63,534 nucleotides of DNA from Gemmatimonadota bacterium (GTDB lineage Bacteria; Gemmatimonadota; Gemmatimonadetes; Gemmatimonadales; Gemmatimonadaceae). Every line of letters starts with the position of its first letter. Within the stretch, counting starts at the first letter, position 1. Shown piece after piece: positions 26,787 through 36,913 of the stretch. The DNA lies in the NCBI GenBank assembly GCA_023249375.1, contig JAHFCT010000018.1:1-63534 (forward strand), given 5' to 3'. Position numbers and translations under genes: made by a program. A model generated the notes under the pieces. That model had not been told where the DNA came from, made no database searches, and saw only the letters and a list, made by a program, of their open reading frames with translations.

Positions 26787-27938
26787 CTAGCCCTTCAGCT
26801 TGCGCACACCGATCCCCGGCCGATTCCGCAGCGTCATCTTGCCGTCCAGCACCTGTGTGCCGTCGAACACGTCATTGCTGATCAGCAACGCGCCGTCGAG
26901 ATCGGCCCAGTCCACCATCGGCGAGAGGTGCGACGCGGCGGAAATGCCGCACGACGTCTCGGTCATGCAGCCGAGCATGACCTTCATGCCAAGCGAACGC
27001 GCCAGCACGATCATCTTGTGCGCTTCGCGCATGCCCGTGCACTTCATCAGCTTGATGTTGACGCCGTGGTACACGCCCTTTGCCTTGGGAATATCGGCGA
27101 GGCGCTGCACGCCTTCATCACCGATGATGGGCAACGGGCTGCGCTCGGTCAGCCACGCGAGGTCGTCCACCTGCTCCTTCGGCATCGGCTGTTCCACCAT
27201 CACCACGCCCCTGTCCTTCAGCCAGTGCACCATGTCCAACGCGGCGGCGCGGTCCTTCCACCCCTGATTCACATCCGACGTGATCGGCTTGTCCGTCACC
27301 GAACGGATCGTCTCGATCATCATCTTGTCGGTGTCACGCCCCAGCTTGACCTTCAGCACCTTATACTCGGCCGCTTCCTTCGTCTTGGCGCGCACCACGT
27401 CTTCCGTGTCGATGCCGATCGTGAATGACGTGTAGGGCGTCTTCGCCGCGCTGAAGCCCCAGATGTTGTACCACGGCTGCTTCAGCAGCCGGCCGACGAG
27501 ATCGTGCAGCGCGATGTCCACCGACGCCTTGGCCGCCGGATTGCCGGGTGCCAGCATGTCGATGTCGTGCAGGATCGTCTCGAGTTCAAACGGATTGTCA
27601 TACTTCGACAGATCCACCTTCGAGAGAAACGCGGTCGCCGACTCGTGCGACTCGCCGAGGTACGGCGGCATCGACGCCTCGCCGTAGCCGGTGATGCCTT
27701 CGTATTCGATTTCCGTCAGCACGACCGGCGTGGTCGTGCGCGACGAGGTGGCAATCGTGAAAACGTGCTTGAGTTGAATGGTGAACGGACGGAAGCGGAG
27801 CTTCATGCGTCCGCCGGAGCGCGGCGCTTGCGCCGCGGCCGCCTCCGGAGTGCGCACGAGATTGGCGGCGAGTGCCGAGCCTGCCAGCACGGAGGAGTGC
27901 TTCAGGAAGTCACGTCGGTTATGTGTCACTGGAGTCAC
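26787..27938 (-). CDS. TAT-exported dipeptide epimerase, enolase superfamily
   Basis: The 383-residue product has a twin-arginine signal (NRRDFLKHSSVLAGSALAANLV), unusual for this mostly cytoplasmic family. It shows the muconate-lactonizing/dipeptide epimerase pattern: catalytic KxK (LKVKLG, about residue 195), metal ligands in SDVNQGW, VEQPMP and IGDEGV, a second-side Lys in NIKLMKCTG, and a terminal DLDG. The likely reaction is L-Ala-D/L-Glu epimerization of cell-wall dipeptides, which fits the nearby NlpC/P60 peptidase. The substrate is inferred from the subfamily. The start is GTG 27938; a second GTG at 27929 is possible. Confidence 0.87.
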   Translation of the reverse strand: MTPVTHNRRDFLKHSSVLAGSALAANLVRTPEAAAAQAPRSGGRMKLRFRPFTIQLKHVFTIATSSRTTTPVVLTEIEYEGITGYGEASMPPYLGESHESATAFLSKVDLSKYDNPFELETILHDIDMLAPGNPAAKASVDIALHDLVGRLLKQPWYNIWGFSAAKTPYTSFTIGIDTEDVVRAKTKEAAEYKVLKVKLGRDTDKMMIETIRSVTDKPITSDVNQGWKDRAAALDMVHWLKDRGVVMVEQPMPKEQVDDLAWLTERSPLPIIGDEGVQRLADIPKAKGVYHGVNIKLMKCTGMREAHKMIVLARSLGMKVMLGCMTETSCGISAASHLSPMVDWADLDGALLISNDVFDGTQVLDGKMTLRNRPGIGVRKLKG

Positions 27939-28110
27939 GCGGAATTGGATGTGCGATCACCGGGCGACGCTCACCGATCGTCAGGTGCCACGCGCCGAAC
28001 GGCGGGGCGCGACGCGCCCTGACGGTGAGTCTACGGCCGTCGCGAGGCACCTGCAAGCACGGCGCAATGCGCCGCACACTGTGCCACGACGCGTGAGGGC
28101 CGCAACGTAA

Positions 28111-28147
28111 ACGGTGGCGCGGCACGCACGATGCGCCGCGCCACCGT
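28111..28147 (-). terminator. Terminator of the sigma/HEAT operon
   Basis: A 13-bp perfect stem pairs ACGGTGGCGCGGC (28111-28123) with GCCGCGCCACCGT (28135-28147), 15 bases after the last gene's stop. On the minus strand it is followed by TTTACGTT, a short T-rich tract. The remaining gap to 27938 shows no gene. Confidence 0.65.
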
Positions 28148-28161
28148 GGAACTCGCGCCGG

Positions 28162-29316
28162 TCAGCGCTCGATCAGGCCCTTCAGCGCGTCCTTCACACG
28201 TGGATCGTCTGACCGGCCGAGCAGCGAGATGGCGCGCCGCCGCCGCGCCGGCGGCTCGGTGGGCGACTGCGCGATGCCCAGCAGCCACTGCGTGTTCTCC
28301 GTGCCACCCGCGGTCGCCAGCGTCGAAATGGCCGCGTCGCGCTGCCGGTCGGACGTGAACGTGGCGTACAACTCGCGCAGCAGTTTGTAGTCTGCGCCGC
28401 TGGCGTACTCGCTGCCGAGGCCGCGAATGGCGGCATCGCGGCTGTCATCGTCGAGATCGGCACGACGCACCGCTTGTCGCGTGAAGGCGCGCGCCCGCGG
28501 ATCGCCGGAGCGCGTCAGGTTCGCGATCGCCTGCTTGGCGAGCCAGCCGTCGGCATCGGCCGCGTACGTGATCAACGCGGGAATGCCCTCGCCGCGGTCT
28601 AGCGACGAGATGGTGGACAGCGCACTCTGCCGCAGGCTCTCGCTCTCCGTGCGGTTGCGCACGAGTTGATCGAGCGTGCCTTCCACGGCGGCCGCGCCGA
28701 GCCCACCCGGTTCAGCGCGCCGCCGCGCGAGCCACGACAGCGCGCTTCGGCGCACGTCGCGCGCACGATCCTGGTCTTTCGCGAGCACGGCGAGCGCCGG
28801 CGTCAGCACGGCGCTGTCGGCCAGTATCGCCGGTAACAGCGCCTCACGCGCCGGACGGCCATCAAGCGTCGCGGCCAGCGTGAGCAGGTACGTTGCCGCC
28901 TCACGCGCGCCGACCGCACCGAGGTCCTGGCTCACCGACGCATCGGCGGCCAGCGGTCCGGCAAACGTCTCGATGCGCACGACGTCGCGGCCGGCGCGCG
29001 TCAGCACCACGCGCACCGGACCAGCGAGGCAGGTGTCGCCGCCGCCGTTGCCGTTGCCGTTGTACGAGCCGTACCAGCTTGCGTCATCCGCCCGCAGCCA
29101 GCTGCGCCCGTTGCCGCACACGCCGTCGCGGGCCGCAAAGTGGAACTGCACGCCATCACCCGGCGCGGCAGCCACACGCCGGTCGAGTGATTGCGCGCCG
29201 GCGGTCGTCGCGGCGACCGCCGCGCACGCCGCGGCAGCTACGCACGCCATCGCCACCACGCGCGCCGTGGCGGACACACACGCCGTGCGCAGTCGCCAAC
29301 GCCGTAGGGTGGTCAT
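28162..29316 (-). CDS. Exported HEAT-repeat protein (second of pair)
   Basis: The 384-residue product has a long arginine-rich start and a signal peptide (VVAMACVAAAACAAVAATTAGAQS). A region of about 120 residues without known domain contains the Cys-bearing DGVCGNGRSW and GGDTCLAG segments. Helical HEAT/PBS-lyase-like repeats follow (SALSWLARRR, IPALITYAADADGWLAKQAIANLTRSGDPRARAF, and so on). The ATG overlaps the previous stop (ATGA). Such repeats bind proteins. The two HEAT proteins share helices such as TENTQWLLGIAQSP and NNQWLLAIAKNE and are probably paralogues. Confidence 0.82.
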   Translation of the reverse strand: MTTLRRWRLRTACVSATARVVAMACVAAAACAAVAATTAGAQSLDRRVAAAPGDGVQFHFAARDGVCGNGRSWLRADDASWYGSYNGNGNGGGDTCLAGPVRVVLTRAGRDVVRIETFAGPLAADASVSQDLGAVGAREAATYLLTLAATLDGRPAREALLPAILADSAVLTPALAVLAKDQDRARDVRRSALSWLARRRAEPGGLGAAAVEGTLDQLVRNRTESESLRQSALSTISSLDRGEGIPALITYAADADGWLAKQAIANLTRSGDPRARAFTRQAVRRADLDDDSRDAAIRGLGSEYASGADYKLLRELYATFTSDRQRDAAISTLATAGGTENTQWLLGIAQSPTEPPARRRRAISLLGRSDDPRVKDALKGLIER

Positions 29317-31106
29317 TTTTCGATGAGCTCCATGAGCAGCTTGGTGGTCCGCGGATCCTTCTTGCGGCTCAGCACGTTGATCGCGTAACGGCGCAGATTC
29401 GGATCCGTGCCGGTCTTTACGATGTCGAGCAGCTTGTCGGTCGCCTCGGGCTCCTTGCGATTGCCAAGCACGCCGATCAGCGACTCGCGCAGCGGCCGCT
29501 GGCTCACGCCGTCGTACAGCTTGGAGAGGCTCGCGACATCCAGAAACTCGCCGGCCCGGTTGATCGCCTGCATGCGGGCGTCCATCGACTCGTCCTCATT
29601 CTTCGCGATGGCGAGCAGCCACTGATTGTTTGCCTCGCCGCCCAGTCGGCCGACGGCCGACGCAATCCGCGACTTGATGCGCACACTCTCGGTCTTGCCG
29701 TACAGGCCGCGCAGCCACGCGGCGTCGTCGGCTCCAATCTTGTCGCGGTCAAGTCCTTCGAGGGCGGTGAGGCGCAGCGCCTCGGAGGCGTCGTTCCGCT
29801 CGACCAGCGCATGGATCTCGGCTTTGGCGCGCGCGTTCGCCGAGCCGGCCAGCGCCCGCACCACCGCGCGCTGCAGCTGCTCGTCGTCGCTGGAGCGCGA
29901 CATCTCGATCAGCGCGTTCACGCCGTCGTCGCCCCCCACGCGCGTCAGCCAGTTCACCGCTTCGCCGCGCACCTCGAGCGACGGATCGCTCTTGGCGACC
30001 GCCAGCAGCGTCGCCGCGGCCGAAGCGTCGTGCTTGTTGCCAACGATAAACACCGCGTTGCGCCGCAGGGGCACCGAGCATTCGTCGCGACGGGCGAGAA
30101 TCTTCTTGGTCATTTGCTGCGCCCCTTCGGCATCAACTTGCATGAGCGCGCTCAGCGCCTCGGCGCGCACCGAGAGTTCCTCACGGTCGCAGACCGCGCC
30201 GTCGGTGGCGAGCGCGCGTTTCACCGCGGCATCGGTACCGAGCCCACGCGTGCTCAAAACACCGGCAATGCGCGCCGCCAGCGCACTCGCGTCCGCCTGA
30301 ATGCGTTCGCGCACCGGGCTCTGCGCCGTCGCCGCTCCCGCGCCTGCACCAGCGCCTCTACCAGCCCCCGCCTTGTTCACGGCGGTGACGCCGCCGCCGT
30401 ACACCCTGGTCTCGCCCTCTGCGAGCGTGCGCGCCCCGGGATACTTGGCTTTCTGCGCTTCAAGTGCCGCGAGCGCTTCCTGCAACTCCGCCGTGCCGCC
30501 GATGCGATACAGCGCAAACGCCTGCCAATACGGAGAGTCCGCGGCGTACGACGAGCTGGGATACTTCTGCGGCAATTCCTTGAACAGTTGCGCGGCGCGT
30601 CGATAATCACCGCGGTTCAGCTGCTCGCGCGCCATGCGGTACAGCGAGTCCGCCGGATCCTGCTGCGCCCACGGCGAGCGCGGCGACTCGGCGAACGAGC
30701 GTCCCGACGAGAATGGCGCGTAGGCCATGCCCTCGATCGTGACGGCCCGCGTCGCGGCGCGCGCGAACTCATCCACCTGCAACGCCTCGGCCCGCGCGTA
30801 TTCACGCGCCTGCAGCGCCTCGGCACGCGCCTGTGCGCTGATCGCCCGCCCCTCGGCGCGCACGGCGTCACTGGCGGCCATCGCCTGCGCGCGCGCGTCC
30901 TCGGCCATCATCATTTCGCCGGCGCGCGATATCGCTGGCATCGGTCGCGCCGAAGGCGCGGGCGCGGCTGCGGCCGCGGGCGCCACGGCTGGCGCCGGAG
31001 CGACGGGCGCCGGCGCTGGAGCCGGTCGCACCGGCACACCCTGCGCACCGAGCGCCGCCGCCGTGAGCATCGACATCAGAATCGTGGTCGTTCGCATGCG
31101 AGTCAT
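29313..31106 (-). CDS. Exported TPR plus HEAT-repeat protein (first of pair)
   Basis: The 597-residue product has a signal peptide (TTILMSMLTAAALGAQG), then an Ala/Pro-rich linker and an Ala-rich helical stretch. Near residues 150-220 lies a YbgF/BamD-like TPR segment (LYRMAREQLNRGDYRRAAQLFKELPQKYP). The C-terminal 350 residues are HEAT repeats (VNWLTRVGGDDGVNALIEMSR; RRYAINVLSRKKDPRTTKLLMELIEK). It would act in the periplasm as a binding scaffold. It starts 2 bases after the anti-sigma gene; a second ATG lies at 31097. Confidence 0.83.
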   Translation of the reverse strand: MTRMRTTTILMSMLTAAALGAQGVPVRPAPAPAPVAPAPAVAPAAAAAPAPSARPMPAISRAGEMMMAEDARAQAMAASDAVRAEGRAISAQARAEALQAREYARAEALQVDEFARAATRAVTIEGMAYAPFSSGRSFAESPRSPWAQQDPADSLYRMAREQLNRGDYRRAAQLFKELPQKYPSSSYAADSPYWQAFALYRIGGTAELQEALAALEAQKAKYPGARTLAEGETRVYGGGVTAVNKAGAGRGAGAGAGAATAQSPVRERIQADASALAARIAGVLSTRGLGTDAAVKRALATDGAVCDREELSVRAEALSALMQVDAEGAQQMTKKILARRDECSVPLRRNAVFIVGNKHDASAAATLLAVAKSDPSLEVRGEAVNWLTRVGGDDGVNALIEMSRSSDDEQLQRAVVRALAGSANARAKAEIHALVERNDASEALRLTALEGLDRDKIGADDAAWLRGLYGKTESVRIKSRIASAVGRLGGEANNQWLLAIAKNEDESMDARMQAINRAGEFLDVASLSKLYDGVSQRPLRESLIGVLGNRKEPEATDKLLDIVKTGTDPNLRRYAINVLSRKKDPRTTKLLMELIEK

Positions 31107-31108
31107 CC

Positions 31109-31720
31109 TCAGTATTCGTTGGTGGCGAGGTCGGCAACCGCGGACCGCACGCGCGGCACGAGGTCGCGCTCCTCGAGCGCGTTGGTGATCAAGGCGATGT
31201 CGGCACGCTGTCGCGGAGATTGCAGCCGCGCGACCTGCGCGAGGACGAGTTCAAGGTCTTGCAACAGGTCACGCATCCGCGGATCCGTTCCGACCGGCGA
31301 GTCGAGCAGGCGCCTGGTGGTGGTGAGCAACTGCCCGGCTTGCGCCGACAGTTCCGCGTTCGGTTTCGACGCGCTCGGCGTTCGCAGCCCCGTCAGCAGC
31401 ACGGCCGTGCGGCCCAGCAGTTCAACCGTCGTCCGTTGATAGGGATCGTTCGCGCCCGTCATCGGCGAGGTGGCAATCGATGCCTCATGCGGCCGGTCGA
31501 TTGGCGCGGTGTACCGGCCGACCGCCACGCCCAGCAGCAGCACCGCGGCGGCAGCGGCGGACAGCAACGTCCATCGCACCGCGCGGTGCGGACGCGCTGA
31601 TTCGGCGAACGCCTCGCGTTCAATGCCCGCCCACATGCTGTCCAGCGGCGCCGCGGGCGGCACGCGGTAGCTTCGCGCCGCATCGTTGAGCAGTTGGTCG
31701 AGTTGCCGGTCGTCGATCAT
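31109..31720 (-). CDS. Single-pass membrane anti-sigma-like protein
   Basis: A 203-residue protein. Residues 1-48 are cytoplasmic (DRQLDQLLNDAARSYRVPPAAPLDSMWAGIE), one membrane segment follows (WTLLSAAAAAVLLLGVAVG), then a helical outer part. There is no HxxxCxxC zinc motif, so it is not a ZAS anti-sigma. Its role is inferred from position: the ATG overlaps the sigma factor stop (ATGA), the usual arrangement of an ECF sigma with its membrane regulator. Confidence 0.75.
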   Translation of the reverse strand: MIDDRQLDQLLNDAARSYRVPPAAPLDSMWAGIEREAFAESARPHRAVRWTLLSAAAAAVLLLGVAVGRYTAPIDRPHEASIATSPMTGANDPYQRTTVELLGRTAVLLTGLRTPSASKPNAELSAQAGQLLTTTRRLLDSPVGTDPRMRDLLQDLELVLAQVARLQSPRQRADIALITNALEERDLVPRVRSAVADLATNEY

Positions 31721-32292
31721 CGTGCCTCCCAGTGGTTCGCGAGCGCCTCGCGGAGCAGGGCTCGCGCATCGAACACTCGGCTCTTGCTCGTCCCTTCGGC
31801 GATGCCGAGCGCTTCGCCAATCTCCGTGTGCGTGTAGCCCTCGATGGCGTGCATCACGAGCGCCACCCGCAGTCCTTCCGGCAGGGCATCGATCGCCCCC
31901 GCCAGCGCGGCCCGCAGATCCGGATCTGCCGCCGCCGTGCCGTCGATGACGTCGCGCGCGTCATCAAGCGCTGTTTCCCGCTCCCGCAGCCGCCGCACCT
32001 TGCGCATCGAGTTCAACGCGGTGGTCAGCGCCACCCGGTGCAGCCAGGTGGAAAAACTTGATTCTCCGCGAAACGACTTCAGCCCTCGGAACACCTGCAC
32101 GAACACATCCTGCGTGAGATCCTCCGCCATGTCGGCGTCGCCGCAGAGACGGAACGTGAGCCGGTGCACGCGTGCCGCATGCCGGTCGTACAAGGCACGC
32201 GCCGCCCCACGGTCGCCGTCCGCCGCGCGGGCGATCAGCGATCGTTCATCATCTCCCGTTCCTGCGGCGACTGCGATGGCGGATCCTGTCAT
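31717..32292 (-). CDS. ECF RNA polymerase sigma factor (RpoE-like)
   Basis: The 191-residue product has region 2 (ALYDRHAARVHRLTFRLCGDADMAEDLTQDVFVQVFRGL...STWLHRVA) and region 4 with its helix-turn-helix (LPEGLRVALVMHAIEGYTHTEIGEALGIAEGTSKSRV). Region 1.1 and region 3 are absent, as expected for group IV factors. It heads a four-gene operon with overlaps of 4 bases. A TGAACC on the minus strand at 32341-32346 could be the AAC-type -35 of an autoregulated promoter, but no clear -10 is seen. Confidence 0.94.
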   Translation of the reverse strand: MTGSAIAVAAGTGDDERSLIARAADGDRGAARALYDRHAARVHRLTFRLCGDADMAEDLTQDVFVQVFRGLKSFRGESSFSTWLHRVALTTALNSMRKVRRLRERETALDDARDVIDGTAAADPDLRAALAGAIDALPEGLRVALVMHAIEGYTHTEIGEALGIAEGTSKSRVFDARALLREALANHWEAR

Positions 32293-32428
32293 CGTCTCGG
32301 CAAGTTGGACACAGGGTGCGCGAAAAGCGTTGGGCGCGAAGGTTCACGCGAGGGCAGACCGTCCATCAACCTGCGCGCGCCAACCTCGCGGCGGGAGTAG
32401 AACCACGCCACGCACCGGCTGCAACGCA

Positions 32429-32520
32429 GATGGCCCCGAACGCCAGTCGGCATTCGGGGCCATCGCCATCGAAATCCGCAATCACAATCCTAGATCGTAA
32501 TCCGTGATCCCTGTCCCAAA

Positions 32521-32522
<2 letters not shown>
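32429..32522. repeat. Dispersed ATC-phased repeat with two-tier hairpin, copy C
   Basis: The hairpin 32429-32464 pairs GATGGCCCCGAA with TTCGGGGCCATC over 12 bp. After a C-A mismatch, GCC pairs with GGC around a 4-base loop. The right arm (32462-32522, 61 bases) matches copy B at 53 of 61 positions without gaps and ends in the core AATCCGTGATCCCTGTCC. Its last two bases are the first two of the gyrB stop codon read on the plus strand. The left arm is not recognisable. Confidence 0.87.
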
Positions 32523-34593
<2,071 letters not shown>

Positions 34594-34607
34594 TTATTGA
34601 CAACAAG

Positions 34608-34916
34608 TTACCGCAGAAGCTCCCAGCGGATCTTGCGAACGACGTCTTTCCCGGCGCTCTTGTTCACTTTCGCGACCAGCGATCGCTCCATCATTTGCAG
34701 TTCCTGCAGCCACGCGTTGGTCTTCACGCCAACCGTCAGCGTGCCGTTCTCTGCGATGGCCCGTGCGTGCGTCACGGCGGCGATCTGCGGCCCAACGGCC
34801 CCCGCCCAGTGTCCCAGCACCTCCGCCCGCGCGATGCGCGCGCCCAGCGCACTGCCGGCCAGCATTTCGGCCAGCGCATCGCCGACCTTGGCGGGACCGC
34901 GGCGCCGTTCACTCAT
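34608..34916 (-). CDS. dciA: DciA-like protein (DUF721)
   Basis: The ATG at 34916 overlaps the recF stop (ATGA). The 102-residue product has the DUF721 pattern: VGDALAEMLAGSALGARIARAEVLGHWAGAVGPQIAAVTHARAIAENGTLTVGVKTNAWLQEL, with the conserved tryptophan and the short NAWLQEL helix. DciA is the widespread helicase operator that works with DnaB at replication start in bacteria without DnaC. Position between recF and gyrB is the common one for this family. Confidence 0.88.
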   Translation of the reverse strand: MSERRRGPAKVGDALAEMLAGSALGARIARAEVLGHWAGAVGPQIAAVTHARAIAENGTLTVGVKTNAWLQELQMMERSLVAKVNKSAGKDVVRKIRWELLR

Positions 34917-36061
34917 GCGCCCTCCGACAGGTCGCCGCCGGCAATCCGGTAGCGCGCCAGGCGCGTGAATCGGTCGGGGATCTCCTCCGGGCGCGGAACG
35001 CAAAGCACCACCTGCCCGACGCCGGCTTCGAGCAGCAGGTCGAGTACGCGCGCCGCACGCCGATTGTCGAGTTCCGCGAACGGGTCGTCGAGCAGGAGCA
35101 CCGGCAGCGTGCCTCGCCGCGCACGCAGCGTGGCTGCCTCGAGCAAACGCAGCGCGATCGCGCCCGTGCGCTGCTGTCCCGCGGACCCGACGACGCGCAA
35201 GTCGCGGCCGTCGAGCGACAGTGCCAGGTCGTCGCGATGCGGTCCGGTGTGCGTGCTGCCGCGCCGCAGGTCATGCTCGCGCGACCGTTCGAGTGCCTCG
35301 CGCAGCGCCGCGTGGCCGTCGCCGTCGGCGGTCAGCGTCGTGGCATAGGCAATCGTCGCGCGCCCCGGCTCGCCGATGGCGTGCGACAAGCGCGTGAACT
35401 CGTCGGCGTGCTGCCGCACCCAGGCGCGCCGTTCCTCCACCAGCACCGCGCCGTGCTCGGCGAGCGCCGGCTCCCATGCGGCCGCGGCATCAGCGCCGCG
35501 GCGATGGCGCTGCGCGTCGCGCAGCGCGGCGTTGCGCCGCTCGAGCGCGGCGCGGTAGTGGCGCAGCGCGCGCAGGTAGCGTGCCGACGTCAGCGCGAGC
35601 GTGATGTCGAGAAAACGCCGCCGCTCGCCCGGCCCGTCGCTCACGAGCGTCACGTCGCGCGGCGCCAGCAGCACGGAAGGCAGCGCGCCCAGCGCGTCGG
35701 TGATGCGCGCCATCTCCACGCCGTCGCGCGTCACCCGCTTGCGCCCCGCGCGATCGGCGCCGGCGCCAAGCTGCAGCACGCCCTCGGGGCCGTGGACCGT
35801 CGCGTGCACGTGAAACGCGCCCGCGTCGAATCGCACGAGGTCGCGGTCGCGCGCGCCGCGCACGGAACGCAACTGCTCGACGTAGGCGACGGCCTCGAGA
35901 AAAGACGTCTTGCCCTGTCCGTTCTCGCCGACGATCGCAATGCCCTCGGGCGGCAGGGTGACATCCACCCGCGAGAGATTGCGGAAGTCGCGGACCGCGA
36001 GCTCCGCGACGCGCGTCGGTGCGTCCTCCGGCGCTACCAACGCCGCCGGTTCCGCGTGCAC
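34913..36061 (-). CDS. recF: DNA replication and repair protein RecF
   Basis: The GTG at 36061 comes one base after the enoyl-CoA hydratase stop; a longer frame to 36139 would overlap that gene. The 382-residue SMC-like ATPase has ELAVRDFRNL, Walker A GENGQGKTS (residues 45-53), a signature region GSAGQQRTGAIALRLLEA and Walker B VLLLDDPFAELD. It binds gapped DNA and helps load RecA. The gene order is recF, dciA, gyrB without dnaA or dnaN nearby. Confidence 0.94.
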   Translation of the reverse strand: MHAEPAALVAPEDAPTRVAELAVRDFRNLSRVDVTLPPEGIAIVGENGQGKTSFLEAVAYVEQLRSVRGARDRDLVRFDAGAFHVHATVHGPEGVLQLGAGADRAGRKRVTRDGVEMARITDALGALPSVLLAPRDVTLVSDGPGERRRFLDITLALTSARYLRALRHYRAALERRNAALRDAQRHRRGADAAAAWEPALAEHGAVLVEERRAWVRQHADEFTRLSHAIGEPGRATIAYATTLTADGDGHAALREALERSREHDLRRGSTHTGPHRDDLALSLDGRDLRVVGSAGQQRTGAIALRLLEAATLRARRGTLPVLLLDDPFAELDNRRAARVLDLLLEAGVGQVVLCVPRPEEIPDRFTRLARYRIAGGDLSEGA

Positions 36062-36062
36062 G

Positions 36063-36842
36063 CTACTCGCCCGTGAACTGCGCAGGACGCTTGGCGAGGA
36101 ACGCGGCGGTTCCTTCGGCCATGTCCCTGGTTGCGCCAAGCGAGCCGAAGAGCCGCGCCTCGAGCGCCATCGCGTCCTCCGGCAGGCGGTCGATGCCGTC
36201 GTTCACCGCTTCGATGGCGCGCGCCACGGCCATCGGACCGTTCTTGATCACCTGCAGCGCCAGCGAGCGCGCCACTTCGTGCAACGTCGCCGCCGTCGCG
36301 ACGACGTCCACCAGCCCGATACGGTGCGCCTCGGCGGCGTCGACTTGTTCGCCGGTGAGAATGAGCTGCAACGCGCGCGACTTTCCGATGAGGCGCGGTA
36401 GCCGCTGCGTGCCGCCGTAACCTGGAATCAAGCCCAGCTTCACCTCGGGGAGTCCGAGCTTGGCGTGTTCGGACGCGACGCGAAAGTGGCACGCGAGGGC
36501 GAGCTCACAGCCGCCGCCAAGGGCAAAGCCGTTGACCGCCGCAATCACCGGCTTGGACAGCCGTTCGATTCTATTGAAGATGGCCTGCCCGGCGGCCGAG
36601 AGGCGCTCGAGGCCGGCGACGTCGTTGGCGGCGATTTCGGCGATGTCGGCTCCGGCTACGAAGGCGCGTCCCGCGCCCGTGACGATGACGGCGCGGACCG
36701 TGCGGTCGGTCGCGATCGCGGTGAAGACGCCGTCCAGTTCTTCCAGCACACGCCCGTTGAGCGCGTTCAGCTTGTCCGGTCGATTGACGGTGACCGTGGC
36801 GATGTGGTCCGCGACGTCGACGGTGAGGAATTCGTAGGGCAT
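36063..36842 (-). CDS. Enoyl-CoA hydratase/isomerase
   Basis: A 259-residue crotonase-fold enzyme that adds water to enoyl-CoA. The oxyanion-hole segments are GAGRAFVAGADIAEI and NGFALGGGCELALACHFRVA, and Glu residues in GGCELA and PEVKLGL match the catalytic pair of hydratases. The C-terminal FLAKRPAQFTGE is standard. It is the first gene of the recF-dciA-gyrB run, with a single base before recF, an unusual neighbour for replication genes. Confidence 0.93.
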   Translation of the reverse strand: MPYEFLTVDVADHIATVTVNRPDKLNALNGRVLEELDGVFTAIATDRTVRAVIVTGAGRAFVAGADIAEIAANDVAGLERLSAAGQAIFNRIERLSKPVIAAVNGFALGGGCELALACHFRVASEHAKLGLPEVKLGLIPGYGGTQRLPRLIGKSRALQLILTGEQVDAAEAHRIGLVDVVATAATLHEVARSLALQVIKNGPMAVARAIEAVNDGIDRLPEDAMALEARLFGSLGATRDMAEGTAAFLAKRPAQFTGE

Positions 36843-36913
36843 GGTGGGCGTGCCGAATTGAGGATGGTTGAAGTTACCATCGGCCGCACACGGTGGTGCA
36901 GGGGAAGGGGTCT

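Noticed and set aside
32293-32428. Clear ECF-type autoregulated promoter before the sigma gene
   Set aside because: A TGAACC is present on the minus strand, but no convincing -10 at 16-17 bases was seen, so it is only mentioned in the sigma entry.
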